Shown here piece by piece: positions 11,401 to 23,600 of a stretch of 64,000 bases of DNA. The translations under genes and the position numbers were made by a program. Where the stretch lies: NCBI RefSeq assembly GCF_018446385.1, contig NC_056001.1:7769600-7833599 (forward strand). Reading direction: 5' to 3'. This stretch comes from Zingiber officinale (taxonomy: Eukaryota > Streptophyta > Magnoliopsida > Zingiberales > Zingiberaceae). The notes under the pieces are model-generated. The model saw only the letters and a list, made by a program, of their open reading frames with translations. It was not told the DNA's origin and did no database searches. Each line of letters starts with the position of its first letter. The stretch's first letter is position 1.

Positions 11401-14400
11401 GCCTGTTCATTGTTTTCCCATGCTGGAAGTGCACTACATCCTCTGTTGCTTATCAACTCCTGGCACAATAGCCTCTATTAAATATTCACAATAGAAACAA
11501 TAATCTTTTACTAATTTTACTTAATCAACTTTGAACCCATGTAACAAGATGCTTACCTCTTTCTTCCCATCCACCACGCTGAAATCACTGCTTTTAACAA
11601 AGCTTGTAGATGCCATTGGAAAGGTATAATTTGAGATCATTTGTGGGAAAAACCTAGTATTTGGCTGGAACACTGTAAAAAATAGTAGTTCAAGTTAATG
11701 TAATGCCATCAGAACACATCTCATTTCAAGAATCTCATCGAACAAGTTCTTGACAATTTTGTATTCTCCAGTAGATTGCTATGACTACTTTGCACAGGCA
11801 TTTCAAGCAGTTGATAATCCTGAGTAGCAAATGCTTCAGAAAGTTTGGACGATATAGCCAAGTATGTGGCGTCAATGTACCAACTAAAGCTAATGCATCA
11901 ATGTCCTAACTAAATATATCCTTCCTATTATTAAGCTATGAATATTAAATTCGTTTCTAACAGCTTATGAATTTGGGTTAATCATGATAGCAACCCAATC
12001 AAACAAACTAGTTTATTTAAGTTCAGTTTCTTTTGCTAATTTTTGTTTGCTTTGGTTTGTTATGAATTAAACACAAATAGATTGAAAAGGTAAGCTTTAT
12101 TTTATTTTATTTTTTTTGCAAATAGTACGAGGGTAAGTTACAGTTTCAGCCTGTCATTTTTACATATTTCAAGTTGCATATCTATTGTTAATACATTATC
12201 ATTTTACCCAATTCATTATTCCAGCCACATGAGTTTTATGGTTGTATCAGTTTGCCCACATTTAATGCTTTCAACAAAATACTTCTGTTGCTTCCTTTAT
12301 AAAATAGAAACTTACCATTGAAAACATAGTGGATATAGCAAGTAGATGATCTGCTAACAATGTTAAATGTCAAAGGGAAAAGAGCTAAAAATACAACAAA
12401 CACAGACAAACATAAAATGTGTCTACCTAATTTACTTTTATTGTTTTCTCATTTAATTCAGAAAACAATAAATCATGATAACTGAAACAATACACATGTT
12501 CCTAAATTCAACCAAATAAAATTAATATATTGCTACCACGTTTAAAATCTTCTCATGTAGATTTACCGCTTGGTAGAAGTTTACTTCCTGAGAGATTAAA
12601 CTCTTGAGGATGGCAAATTTATGAAATAGCTATATAGAGGTCTAAGTGACCTGATATTGCTTGCTATGCAAGCATGACCTCTAGCGGCATAGAAGTGCTA
12701 CAGAAATATTGAGCCAAAATACCTCATTTGTTATATATAACTAAAATGAAAGATATAACTTTAATATTCAAACCTGGTCCGAGATAAGCATTGCCACTTA
12801 AAAGTTCAGAAAAGGAATTCACAGATTGTAGCATTTCCAAATCAGCAATGGAAGGATTATCCATAGCAGCACTTGTGAATTGTAGACTTGAAGCAACCTC
12901 ATTACGTGTAGAGTGAGATTTGACCTCATCATTATTTGTGTTTGGTTGTCCTGCGTTGCCTTTTTAGAGGCACAAGACGGTAATAGAGTCAAGAGAAAGA
13001 ATGCAAAAGAAAACCACATAAGATTAAAGACCATAACTATCAATATTTTATTAAAAAGGAAAGGAGAAACAATTTAAAGCAGATCAAGCAATTATGTTAA
13101 ATGATCAATGACTTGTTACTAAAGGCAAAAGGTTTCATGTGATAGAAAAGAGTCATATTGGCATCCCATATTCTTAACGTTCTTCACATTCAAGCCAGAC
13201 TAAGACTGGACATGATTGTGAAGCAAAGATAATGCAAGCACAAAAATAGAAACTAATATGCAGAAAAAATCCAACAACGAGTAATTTAATAAGAAAAAAT
13301 TAGGGGAAAAAAAATAAAAATGTGCCTTTGATCCCATTATCACTTGACCCTTGATCTCAAATTGAAACTTCAATTAAGTCTTGAAGTTACATTTAGTTTA
13401 TCATTTCAATTCAAATAATCACATTTAGGTTCCTCTTTCCAAACCTATTAAGCTGTGACATCCTATTCCTACAGCACATACTGCTCAGCCAACGCCACCA
13501 AGGATTTCAGATCTTAGGGGTGAGGGAAATTTGATCAAGTAACTTAAGCCAGTCATCAGGCTGATGACATTCTAATCTTTTGCTAAGATAATACAAGTTG
13601 AATTCAAAACCTTTGGAAAATTGTCCTTCAATTTGAACATAAAGTGAATAATTTACAGTAGAAGTATGATCAGCTCCATGGGACTTGATTCTGAAGAATA
13701 CATGGCATTTCTGAATCTTTTAAATGTGCTCTGGAAGAGTTGCCCCACACCCATTTAGGCCTTTCTCACTTTTTTAAGAGGTCACTCAAGTGTGATTGGT
13801 CCCTTATCTCTAGGGCTGACAACAAGCTGGCAATTAAGAAAGTTAGATTCTTTTATTAAGAAGTCACTCTAGTCAACAGTGATATTTGTTATTCCATTAT
13901 GTTACTAAGTCCTTACCATGATTATTAAAAGGATCAACCAAACTTATAAATCATTTTTGCAGGCGTGTATTCTACATTTGCAAAGTCAGCAAGTCATGTT
14001 CTAAATTGGAAGGCCTTGGGTGTTATTGATATCAAGAACCACAACCTTGCCCTCGACTCCAATTGGCTGTGAAAATAAAGCATGATACTATGGAGCAAAT
14101 TTTCAGGAATTAGTTCCTTGCTGTGTTTCAATGGCTCAATGGTTTTCCATCATACCTAAACCACAGAAAGCATGGCTACTTCACAGGTCAATCTTCATGG
14201 ATATTATAAGTTATTTCAGTTATTGAAACCCTACAGCACAGCAAAAAAAAAAAAAGCTTAAGATCAACAGAGAATTACTCCTTATGAGAGCTATTTCCTG
14301 ATCTATATGCATTCAGCACCATTCTCTATTGGAGATCTTTACTTACCATGTTAGGTAATTATTTGGAATACATCTAACAGCTTTATGATAAAAATAATGA

Positions 14401-16369
14401 GTACAATTTGAGGGGGGATTTTGGAATATGAGACTTCCATGAATTAATGAAGGTGCATATAGCATCTCTTGGATGGATCATTCTAAAGGGTCTGCTACAT
14501 TCCAAACAGCAAGGTAATTCATCACCAAATCTACTTAATTAATGAATCTCTTTATGCTTTGTGTATTTTAAGATCAAATGCAGATGCTAAGATCAGTGAC
14601 TAAAATTCTTCTGGGGAGATCAAAGCATGCAGGAGAAAAAAATAAGATAGGTGGGAGGATCAGATTAGCTGGCTAATTCACATTTCTTTTTTCTGGAAGT
14701 GATAGCTTTGCACTTTTCCATTTCTTAATTTCTTCCATGTGTCCCTTACATGATAGTTGGACACCCTGTATAAACAGATAGAAGTATGCACAGCATTAAA
14801 GATGGTGTGCAACTTGTCTCATTACTTTTCAGAAACCAAAAGAATATTTCTTATCAACATAAGATATATAATTAAGGCTATCTGGACTAACCAAATACAA
14901 ATTTAAGGGGTGATGCAAAGTTTCCAAAAATTCAAATGTGAAAGTGGTAATAAGGCCAAATTTCCTTGAAACAAATTACGGCAAAGAACACTATACGACC
15001 AGAGCCATTGAAACCATGTCACAAAATGTAGGGGCTAATGTTTTATTTACCGAATTGAAGAGACAAATTGATAGAACAATCAAACCTCAATCACCAACTT
15101 TAAAATTCCATTTATACAAAAGTATCATTATGGCACAATCTGAATCAAAACAAAATAACAAATATTGGGCTAACATGAAGTTTTCTAAATTCAAGAGTGA
15201 AAGTATTAAGCAAATCAAACTTCAGCTGCAAGACTGAAATTTCGCTAGATACAACATTAAGATTCAAAATGTCATACAATCATATCCTTTGAATTAATTG
15301 AAGACAATTTCTAAATTTACACGCTAGGGTGAAGCTTTTAGAAATTCAAGTACAAAATGGTAACAAGGTCAAACTTGAAACCAAAATGCAATGTGACTAC
15401 CTGGCCAAGTGAAAGTACCAATAGCTTGTTATGCTCAACCACTAACTCCAACACTACTTTTGGAAATTCAAGTGGCAAAAAGGTAACAGGATCAAAATTG
15501 AAACCAAAATTTAATGTCACTATCTGCCAATTGAATGTACCATATCTATAACTTGTTATGTCCAACAACTAACTCTGACACTAAGGCCAAGTTTGAATTA
15601 GTTAATTCTATAAACTTCCTTCACTAGCTCACAACTACTCATGTGAGACTAAATTAGGATGTAGAACACACTCAAGAATAAGACCTCGCGTAATTCTTAG
15701 CCTAGAATTACTGCTAATTAACAGTGTTTAAGGCCTAATGGTGGCTCCATCATCACCCAGATAACCTGTTCCAAATACCATTATGTCACCTGTGATACCA
15801 AATGTCACAAATCATCCAAATAACATAATCTATCTATCTAATTGTTAAGCCTCACTAATGATTGAGAATAATTACACCGAAACTAAAACTAATTCCCTCA
15901 TATAAGCCTATTAATTACTTTCATTAGCTCATAACTCTCCACGTGAGACTAAAGTAGGGTTTAACATACATTACTTAGACGCTGATATGAGGTTTGCTGG
16001 AATCCAAGAAGGAAAATGATAAAACGATCAGATTCGAGGGAAATTCAACTTATAAACTAAAATCCAACAATTTATTGGCTGGTTTTTCACCCCTTGTCTA
16101 CTACTACAAAAATCTGCATTCAGAAACAGTGTTCTAATGCAAGTATATAGCACAAAATATTTTTAAATGAACAAAATAATATTAATTCCAGGAACAGACA
16201 TTAAAAAAGGTGGTAGAGCTAGATTTTTTTTTTTTTAAAAAAAAAAATACTGACCTCTGTCACAATAAGAACCTGGAAACAAGAACTCGTCAAACCCAAC
16301 TACCTTGTCACTGCTCCGACCACCATTATAGTACTCGGCTGATTCACGATACCTGCTACTCCCATCCAT
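8472..16369 (-). CDS. AFL-type B3 transcription factor (IDEF1/LEC2-like)
   Basis: A nuclear DNA-binding protein with one B3 domain of the ABI3/FUS3/LEC2 class, which binds RY-like CATGCA elements. Exons in transcript order: 16369-16255, 12950-12774, 11672-11557, 11474-11343, 10584-10492, 10325-10225, 9213-9167, 9088-9012, 8606-8472. Phases all close, giving 330 aa. The B3 domain spans about residues 188-292 and shows GRIVLPK, SWKFKYRFWPNN, SRMYILENTGDFV, GDSLIIY and FIVRGKK. The N-terminal 180 residues are polar and Ser/Asn-rich with no second domain. By eye the B3 domain fits monocot IDEF1 (iron-deficiency factor) and LEC2 better than FUS3 or ABI3, but the subgroup is tentative. Exon 2 has two in-frame acceptors nine bases apart (12950 or 12959), so a 333-aa form is possible. 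Intron 1 is 3.3 kb. A 71-codon upstream frame lies in the leader. Confidence 0.85.
9690..10150 (+). mobile_element. Decayed fragment resembling a copia pol gene
   Basis: In intron 6 of the B3 gene, the forward strand codes phrases like those of Ty1-copia reverse transcriptase (IQIDDIIIISR, near the YVDD motif). About 200 bases on there are phrases like the RNase H end of the same polyprotein. The fragment is small, strongly broken and lacks LTRs. The call rests on weak similarity. Confidence 0.35.
10820..11038. mobile_element. Short inverted-repeat MITE in B3 intron 5
   Basis: About 219 bases bounded by matching inverted ends, GAGCGTTTGGTTTG on the left and CAAACCAAATGCTC on the right. The interior consists of repeated TTTTCTAGAAAAT-like palindromic phrases. 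There is no coding capacity. A clear target-site duplication was not found, so the superfamily is open; the end sequence resembles that of hAT-like MITEs. Confidence 0.6.
12951..16254. other. Long intron 1 of the B3 gene with repeated segments
   Basis: This 3.3-kb intron is AT-rich. A direct duplication of about 123 bases lies at roughly 15336-15580; each copy contains the phrase TTGAAACCAAAAT and a TAACTTGTTATG-like tail. A second pair of related segments (near 15600-15670 and 15896-15975) shares GTGAGACTAAA. A 99-codon open frame at 14938-15237 on the + strand looks like a further diverged copy of the same repeat rather than a gene. The pattern suggests an old transposon. Confidence 0.5.
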
Positions 16370-16491
16370 TACCAGATCACAAGAGCAACTTTAAACCCTC
16401 AATTATGTGCAAGGAATTAAAGACCATGCTCCAATCCAACGAGAATGAAGCCCCTGGGACAACAAGAAGTGGGGATCCTGGAGCAATTGAC

Positions 16492-16707
16492 CTAAACTTG
16501 CAAATGGTGTGCTAAGAGAAGCGAGAAGTCGAGAAATGAAGACAGGAAGCGAGGATTTCGAGGTCTAGGAGGGAGGCGAAACGGCAACCCTTCGCGCCGT
16601 TCTTTTCCCGCGCCCCCGCCGCCATTAATGCCCACAATATTCCACGAGGTTAACCAGCTCGAAGAAAGGGCGAGAGATGAAGGAAGAAAACTTGGATCGG
16701 CTGTCAC
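16492..16707 (-). other. Upstream open frame in the leader of the B3 gene
   Basis: A 71-codon frame ends 122 bases before the main ATG of the B3 gene. It lies in a GC-richer stretch (gaps of Gly, Arg, Pro and Ser codons) that looks like a 5' leader. If transcription starts upstream of 16707, ribosomes would meet this frame first, which would lower or condition translation of the factor. The transcript start is not known, and the composition alone does not prove translation. Confidence 0.45.
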
Positions 16708-17631
16708 CTAATGGAGCTTCGCACAGATGTATCTCTCTCGGAAAGTAGACGCGTGTAATTTAAAAATGTTTTCTGGAGTGATGGGGACGCGTGTCACGTC
16801 ACTGACCGTGCACTTTCGAGAATGGTAGTTCAGCGAGACGCTGCGTTTCAGAAACTACTCCTCAAGCTCTCTCTATGTGAGTTAGTGGAAGCGGTGAGGT
16901 GAATTAGGTGATGACGCTTTAAAAGTAATTATTTAATAAATGTGATATTTTTTTGTTTTCGGGAAACTCAAAACACGTTGAATTTCAATGAGTGCCATTA
17001 TTTCCCAATAAATCTCTTCTTCGAAATAAATCGGTCAAAAAGTATAATTTTGACTTTTTTTGCAGGAACGGAGTAATTGTACACGACAATGAATTGGTCA
17101 CTGGTCAAATCGTGGGCCATTTAGGGTTCAAAATGGAAAGGCCCACTAACTATTTCTTTATACAAAACGTAGCTTTAAGTTAATTGCCCTTTGACCCTTT
17201 CGGTTGCGTATTGCTCTCTCTTTTGACTTTTGTTCGATCGATAATAAAAAATAACAATAAACTAATTAATATCAAAGAATAAATTTAAAAGCATTTATAA
17301 TATATCTTATGTGGAGAGAAAAATTCTGTAAAAATTATTTGTCGCCACCGTAATAACCTTTCAAGTCGCTTCCAATCTTTTACTTATTTAATGTAAGTCA
17401 ATGGGGAATGGTAGATTTTTTTTGACTTAGATTCTCTTTGGATAAGTTTAAAAAATATTCCTTTTTGTGTAAAATGGTTAAAATGGAAATTATAAGTGCT
17501 CAAAAAGAAATTTACTTTCAAAATTGTCCTCATCCGGGACGATGACCATAACGTAAAGCCGCAGGGGCTCTAAAAGGTAGAAGGGTTCGCGGTAAACTTA
17601 CCGTTGACGGCAGCGGAGTCGACTCTGAAGA
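16708..17631. promoter_or_regulatory. Divergent promoter region between the B3 and DUF3531 genes
   Basis: About 0.9 kb separates the leader of the B3 gene (-) from the ATG of the DUF3531 gene (+). It contains ACGCGT/ACGCGTGTCACG-like phrases near 16750-16800 and AT-rich spacer. I see no strong TATA box for either gene and no further gene. Confidence 0.5.
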
Positions 17632-20600
17632 ATGTTCGCGCTCCATTGCAGCTTGGTTTCTCTCGCTCCAGTCTTCTCTCCTTCCTTTTCGTTTGGTTCC
17701 TCCCTATCCCCAGCGTCCTCTCTACTTGCTCCTCCTCTTCTTACCAAGAATAGTTTTCGGTTGGGTAATCCTTGCGATGCATCATCGTACTCGGACCAGA
17801 ATCGAAATGGAAGCCGTATAAGGAACCCTAGCCTCGCTTCTACTGCTAGAGAAGGATTAGATTCCATTGCAGGTGATGGTGAAGTTGAAGGGGATGCGCG
17901 ATGTCCTGGGACGGCGAAGGGGTCGGGGACGACGGCCCGAGGGAGGCGGCTTCTTAAAGTGAGGGAGGAGAAGCGGAGGAGGGAGTACGACCGCTTGCAT
18001 AACTACCCGACCTGGGCTAAGTATGTAACTATTCATTTTTCCTTTTCGTGCGGAGCTTTGGATATTCATGATAAAGAGAATGTTTTGGCATCCTGTGTAT
18101 TTAATTTCGGAAAAAGTGTTGATTTATTTGACTATAAGTACAAATGATCTTGTTTTGTCTTTTTAAAAATTGAAATATTTCTATGCACAAAGGTTGTTCG
18201 ACATAATGCTTGATTATTTTCTATCGCGCACACATTAGAGATGAGGTGATATATGCTCAGCAGTGTGAGCATTTTAACACGGAAAATTACTTCTTTTTGC
18301 ATAATTGTAAGATGCTGCCTTGTCCTTAATCTGAACATCCCTCATTGTAATCTTGTCATTTTCCTTAATAGTTCTGCTAAGGGAGTTGAACTCTACATTA
18401 GTTAATGTTTTTATCTTTAAGGATATTAGAGAACGCCTGCAGAGATGATGCTGAACTCCGTGCAGTTCTTGGGGATAGCATAGGGAACCCAGAACTTATG
18501 AGAAAAAGGGTTTGTTATCTACAGTTTATATTGACGTTATATGATTATGTAATAGAAGATTAATGTTGATGTGCCTGATAAGTTTTAACTAAATACTTAA
18601 CAGGTTGAAGAAAGGATTCGGAAGAAAGGTGGAGACTTTCGCAAGTCAAAAACAGGATCTGTCCTTGCTTTTAAAGTTAGCTTTAGAGAGTGAGACATGA
18701 TTTCTTTCTTTTTCTCATTTTATGTTGTCCTTTCTTTTTTCTTGCTATTATGAATTTGCTCGCCAGATAACTAGTTGATACAAGTAGAATTTTAGGCATT
18801 GGTTCACTTGGATAGATAACTTGTTCTGGAAGGGGAGGGGAAGGGAAGGAACACAGAAATATACATAAGCGCTTCACAACTTGTGCAATTTTTGTCCCTC
18901 TCAGAATTTCACTTCGCTTCCTAGTCTTTCAATCAAGTAAATCAAGCCTTAATGAAAGGAAATGTGTCTCTTGGGGGTGAAGTAAAAGCCTTACTGAAAG
19001 GGAAAATGTCTTTTTGGAGTGAAGTAAAAGCCTTGCTGAAAGTTAATGGGTATGCTGCTTGATGATTTTCACATAAATTAAGTTCTTATTTGATCCTGTC
19101 CCAGCTAAGATGGCAAGCTAGGGATGTGGCTGTACGATTGACGCGGTGAAGACTCCACGTAGCTTTGCAAGACAACAAACGTCAGTGCCGGGCCGGAAAG
19201 AGGTTCCCGGTGTTGACCCTCCGACGCTCAAGTCAATATCCGATTATCTCAAAAAATGGGATCAGTAAATGTAGAAGACGAAGTTGCGCATACCTTTCCC
19301 TAGCTAAAAACCCCCATTTATAGTGTCAACATGGTGCTTGTGCACGCATCTCAAGGCATAGACACATCTTCCTAGGTGTCTTAGGAAGAGATATGTCAAA
19401 AAGTGTCCTTAGCACTATTCCTTAAACAGTCATGCAATCCTCTGACTTAATAGCCTAGAAGCTTCTAAAGTACTATTTACCTACTGGAATGTCCAACTGT
19501 CAACAACACAAACTCTGAAAAGGATATGATAAGATATTTGGTGGGATCTTGCTCAGTTGACCGACGCTCGCTCGACCGGGCTTATCCCGCTTGGCAATGT
19601 CATTAGGCTTGCTAGCTCGTCCCTTTCAGAGCTTCCCAACTGTCCTCAATTATCTTTGTTCGACCGAGCGTGGTGCCCGGTCGGCGAGACTAATGACTGC
19701 TTATCTTTCTTTGTGGTCGAAGGGCAATTTACCCGGCCAGGACAAACTCGGCTTGCTTGTCTCTCAAGCTGCTATCATCCACTCGGCAGTACTGGTCCGC
19801 TCGGTAGTACTCGATTCGTTCGACCGTAGCTAGTTTGCTCGGCGGACTTAGATACCCCGCTTAACTATATCTTCCACGTCAGTCGGTCTTTCCTACTTTG
19901 ACTCATCTTTGGTGGGACCCTATATCCTTATCGGATCACAAGTTTCCCCTTTGAGTCTAGTCAAAGGAGGCTGCAAGTCCGACTGACTGGACTATTAGTA
20001 TGCTCGTGAGCCTCTATACCCGATCAGGTGTCCTGCAACTCAGGGTCGCCTATAGACTTTGCCGATGTCTTCACAGGGTTTTTTAGCCTTCGTTCGGCTA
20101 TTGCTGACGAAGATGTCCGGTTTTAAAGCCATCGTTTGGCTACTGAAGCAAAGACATTTGGTTTTATAGTCGTCGTTCGACTGTTGAAGCGAAGACATTC
20201 GGTTTAATAGTCGTCGTTCAGCTGTTGAAGCGAGGACATTCGGTTTTATAGCTGTCGTTTGGCTGCTAAAGCGAAGACATTCGATTTCATAGCCATCATT
20301 TGGCTGCTGAAGCGAAGACACAGCCAATTTTATGATTCTCCATTGAGCTATGCTCTCGACAGTAGTGGTTTTTAATTGCCGCTGATGTCATCTTAATTTC
20401 TCGAAAACCACTCAAATCTTTATTCCATCGCTCAGCCATGCCTTGCAATCATGCTCTCAGTTTTACTATTAGTGCTTCCGTTAGAAGAATGCCATGTGGC
20501 GTGCCCGTATGCTGTCGTAGACATGATGTGACAGGCGATGGTTGGGAATGATGTGATTGTTGCCTTTTTTTAAATCAACGACCGCTCTCCATGTTTTTAA

Positions 20601-23600
20601 GCAACCGATTCTTTCTATTCCCTGCACCGTCTTCCTCGCGCTCATCGTCGTCTCCTCCTCTGCTGTCGATTTCTTCTGTAGTATGCTTCTCTCCCTTTCT
20701 TTCTTCGAATCTTTTGATCTTTTTCCTCCTCTGTTCTTCATGGCTGAGTCTCCTTGTCCTCCCCTGCCCCGTACCCGGGCTCTAGTATACCTCCACAACC
20801 TCCAAATTCAACGGCAACCAAATCGACCAAATAAAGCTTACCTATCATTTCCCCGCTGATTTCCCGTTCCCCACCGATTCTTTTTTGCTGCCCAAATCAT
20901 GTTGAAGGCACGGCTGAGCAGCAAAAGCAGACCGGGCGATACAAAGATTAATGTCAAGGGTGTCATCGAGCTAGAAAGTTGTGGTTTACTGTCGGTCAAA
21001 CATTCCTACGATCGGACCGGTGAAGTAGTGGGAAGCCACGTGGCGACTAGCAAGGCAGGAGGAAGACAGACGGTGGCTAACGATACAGCGGTCGTCACAG
21101 GTGAACTCCCCCCCCCCCCCCACCAAAGAAACCATTCATGGCGCCAATCGCGGTGCCTTCAGAGTCGGCCACCTCGGGTGAACCATTAATCCAACGGCGC
21201 AAGAGGCATCGCGGGGAAACTTCCTCCCATTCGGCTACCTCCGCCCAGCAAACCCCTTCACTTATCGCCCTGTACTCGAACTCCGAGCAGGGCGAGACCT
21301 CATCTTCTGCCATCCCGGAGAGGGAGACTATCGTTCCCACTCTACCATCGTCTGATCGGACACCCTCGCTTTCTGCGTTGCCGGTCGGGACCATATGCGC
21401 ACAGCCAGTTGCGAACATACCACCTCAGCTGTCCATGACGGCCTCCCAGGTGTCTACCATCCGCTCCTCCCCAATATCCAAGTCAAAGGGTCCGCCACTT
21501 CCAAGCCGTCGGATCTGAGCGGCCACAGGCACATAACGGCTATCATCCATCTATCGATCAACGAGTGATGTCACCCAGATGATGCCGAGCTGCGCTCCCC
21601 TAGCACCAAATTAAGATTCAAGGACTGCTAGCCCAAGTCTGGGCCGATGCAAGGGCTCGTGCGGTGACTATTCCAGTTGGGGAGCTCGCGGACGGCTTCA
21701 CCCACTGGGGTATATATATATACACACACACACACACTAACTGTTACTTTTGTTTTCTCGATCGGCGCTTATTAACTTGTTCTTACTGCAGTACTGGGTG
21801 GAAAGTCTGGCAATGTGCCAGAGGTTGGCATTCTTAGAGCACGAGCTGCAGCAACTACGTGCTTCGGCCGGGCAATCAAAAGTCTCCTAGGCCCTTATCG
21901 ATCAATTGAATGCGGAGGTGGCCCGACTGAAAGAAGATTTAGATCGGAGTTCCGAGCAACTGCTAGGCTCCAAACGGGTGCTCAGTGTTGAGAAGAATAA
22001 AAGTCACGAGCAAGCCCTCCAACTCGACCGGCTTACTAAGCAGGCTCATTCTTTTGAGTCGAAGATAAACTCTGCCAATGCCAGAAAACTCAGTCATCGA
22101 AGACCTGGACATTAAAAACAAGGAGACTCAGGTTCTAGCTCAGAATCTCAAGGAGGCAGAAGCTGCTCTAGAGGCCGAACGAGCGAGTCGAGCCCCAGAG
22201 CAAGCGACGACCCAGCTCCAGCTCAACACAAAAGATGTCGAGTTGACTTCATTAAAGGTTGTGTTGGAGGCATCCCGAACGACTTTTGATAAGTACCAGG
22301 AGGAGGAACCCAGTGTGTTGGAGGTTTTCAAGGTGAATTATCTCCGCTCTGACCCATTCAATGATAAGCTCACCGATCAAGCTTTTCGCCTCTTTAACTG
22401 CGGCATCGATGGGTTCCTCCAGCAGTTGAAGGACGGCGGCTATCTCTCCTCAAAGTTGACCAACAAAATTATAAACAAGGAGAAGTTCACCGAGTAGCCC
22501 GCGGACGACGTCCTCGACTACCTCGACTAGCACTCTCTTCATATTTCTACGTAGCTTTTTGTACTCCTCTCTGACACCTTGTAAAAATTTTCAAGTGTCA
22601 ATGAATGTGCACCTGTTCGATGGTTTCAAGCTTTTGCTTTAGTGTTTTATTAAATATTCTAAGTGCCCTTCGGTGCGTCCCCGCTCGGCGTTGTTTCCCG
22701 TTCTATAATCTTATAACCCTTGTTAAAATCTCGTAAGTGTGAATCCTTGCGTTCCCACTCTTCTAAGTAATTATTTGCTAAGGCATTCGATTGATCTTCT
22801 TAGCATAGGCCGAACGGCTTCTTTGCCTATAAGTCGCCCACTCGAGTCCAGTGTTTTCAGGCGCGAGAGCAACACTTGCTTATAACTCGCCCGATCGAGT
22901 AGAGAGTCTTTGACACGCCCGGTCCGAACCCCGTAGCAATTATCTTCCGTCGCGAGAGCAAAGCTCGCTTATAACTCGCCCAATCGGGTTGAGAGTCTTT
23001 GACGCGTCCGGTCTGAACCTCGTGGACATTATCTTCAATTGCGAGAGCAAAGCTCACTTATAACTCGCCCGATCAGGTCGAGAATCTTTGACGCGTCCGG
23101 TCTAAACCCCGTGGCAATTATCTTCCGTCGCAAGAGCAAAGCTCACTTATAACTCGTCAGTCTGAACCCCATGGCCATTATCTTCAGTCACGAGAACAAA
23201 GCTCGCTTATAACTCGCCCGGTCAAGTCGAAAGTCTTTAACGCACCCGGTTTGAACACGGTGGAAATTATCTTTCGTCGCGATCGCAAAGTTCGCTTATA
23301 ACTCGCCCAGTAGGGTCGAGAGTCTTTGATGCAATTATCTTCAGTCGCGAGAGCAACGCTCGCTTATAACTCGCCCGATTGGGTCGAAGTCTTTGACACT
23401 CACAGTCTGAACCCCATGGCCATTATCTTCAATCGCAAGAGTAAAGCTCGCTTATAACTTGCCCAATGGGGTCGAGAGTCTTTGACGCGCCCGGTCTAAA
23501 CCCCGTGGCAATTATCTTCAGTCGCAAGAGCAATGCTCGTTTATAACTCGTATAATCGGGTCGAGAATCTTTAACGTGTCCGATCTGAATCCCGTGACAA

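Noticed and set aside
14938-15237. 99-codon open frame in intron 1 of the B3 gene
   Set aside because: Its DNA resembles the nearby 123-bp repeats, and its amino-acid content (Lys, Asn, Ile, Ser) follows AT-rich composition. A repeat relic is more likely than a gene.
16210-16515. 101-codon frame on the + strand opposite exon 1 of the B3 gene
   Set aside because: It is the shadow of the B3 exon and leader; the minus-strand exon has a start codon, correct phase and a splice donor.
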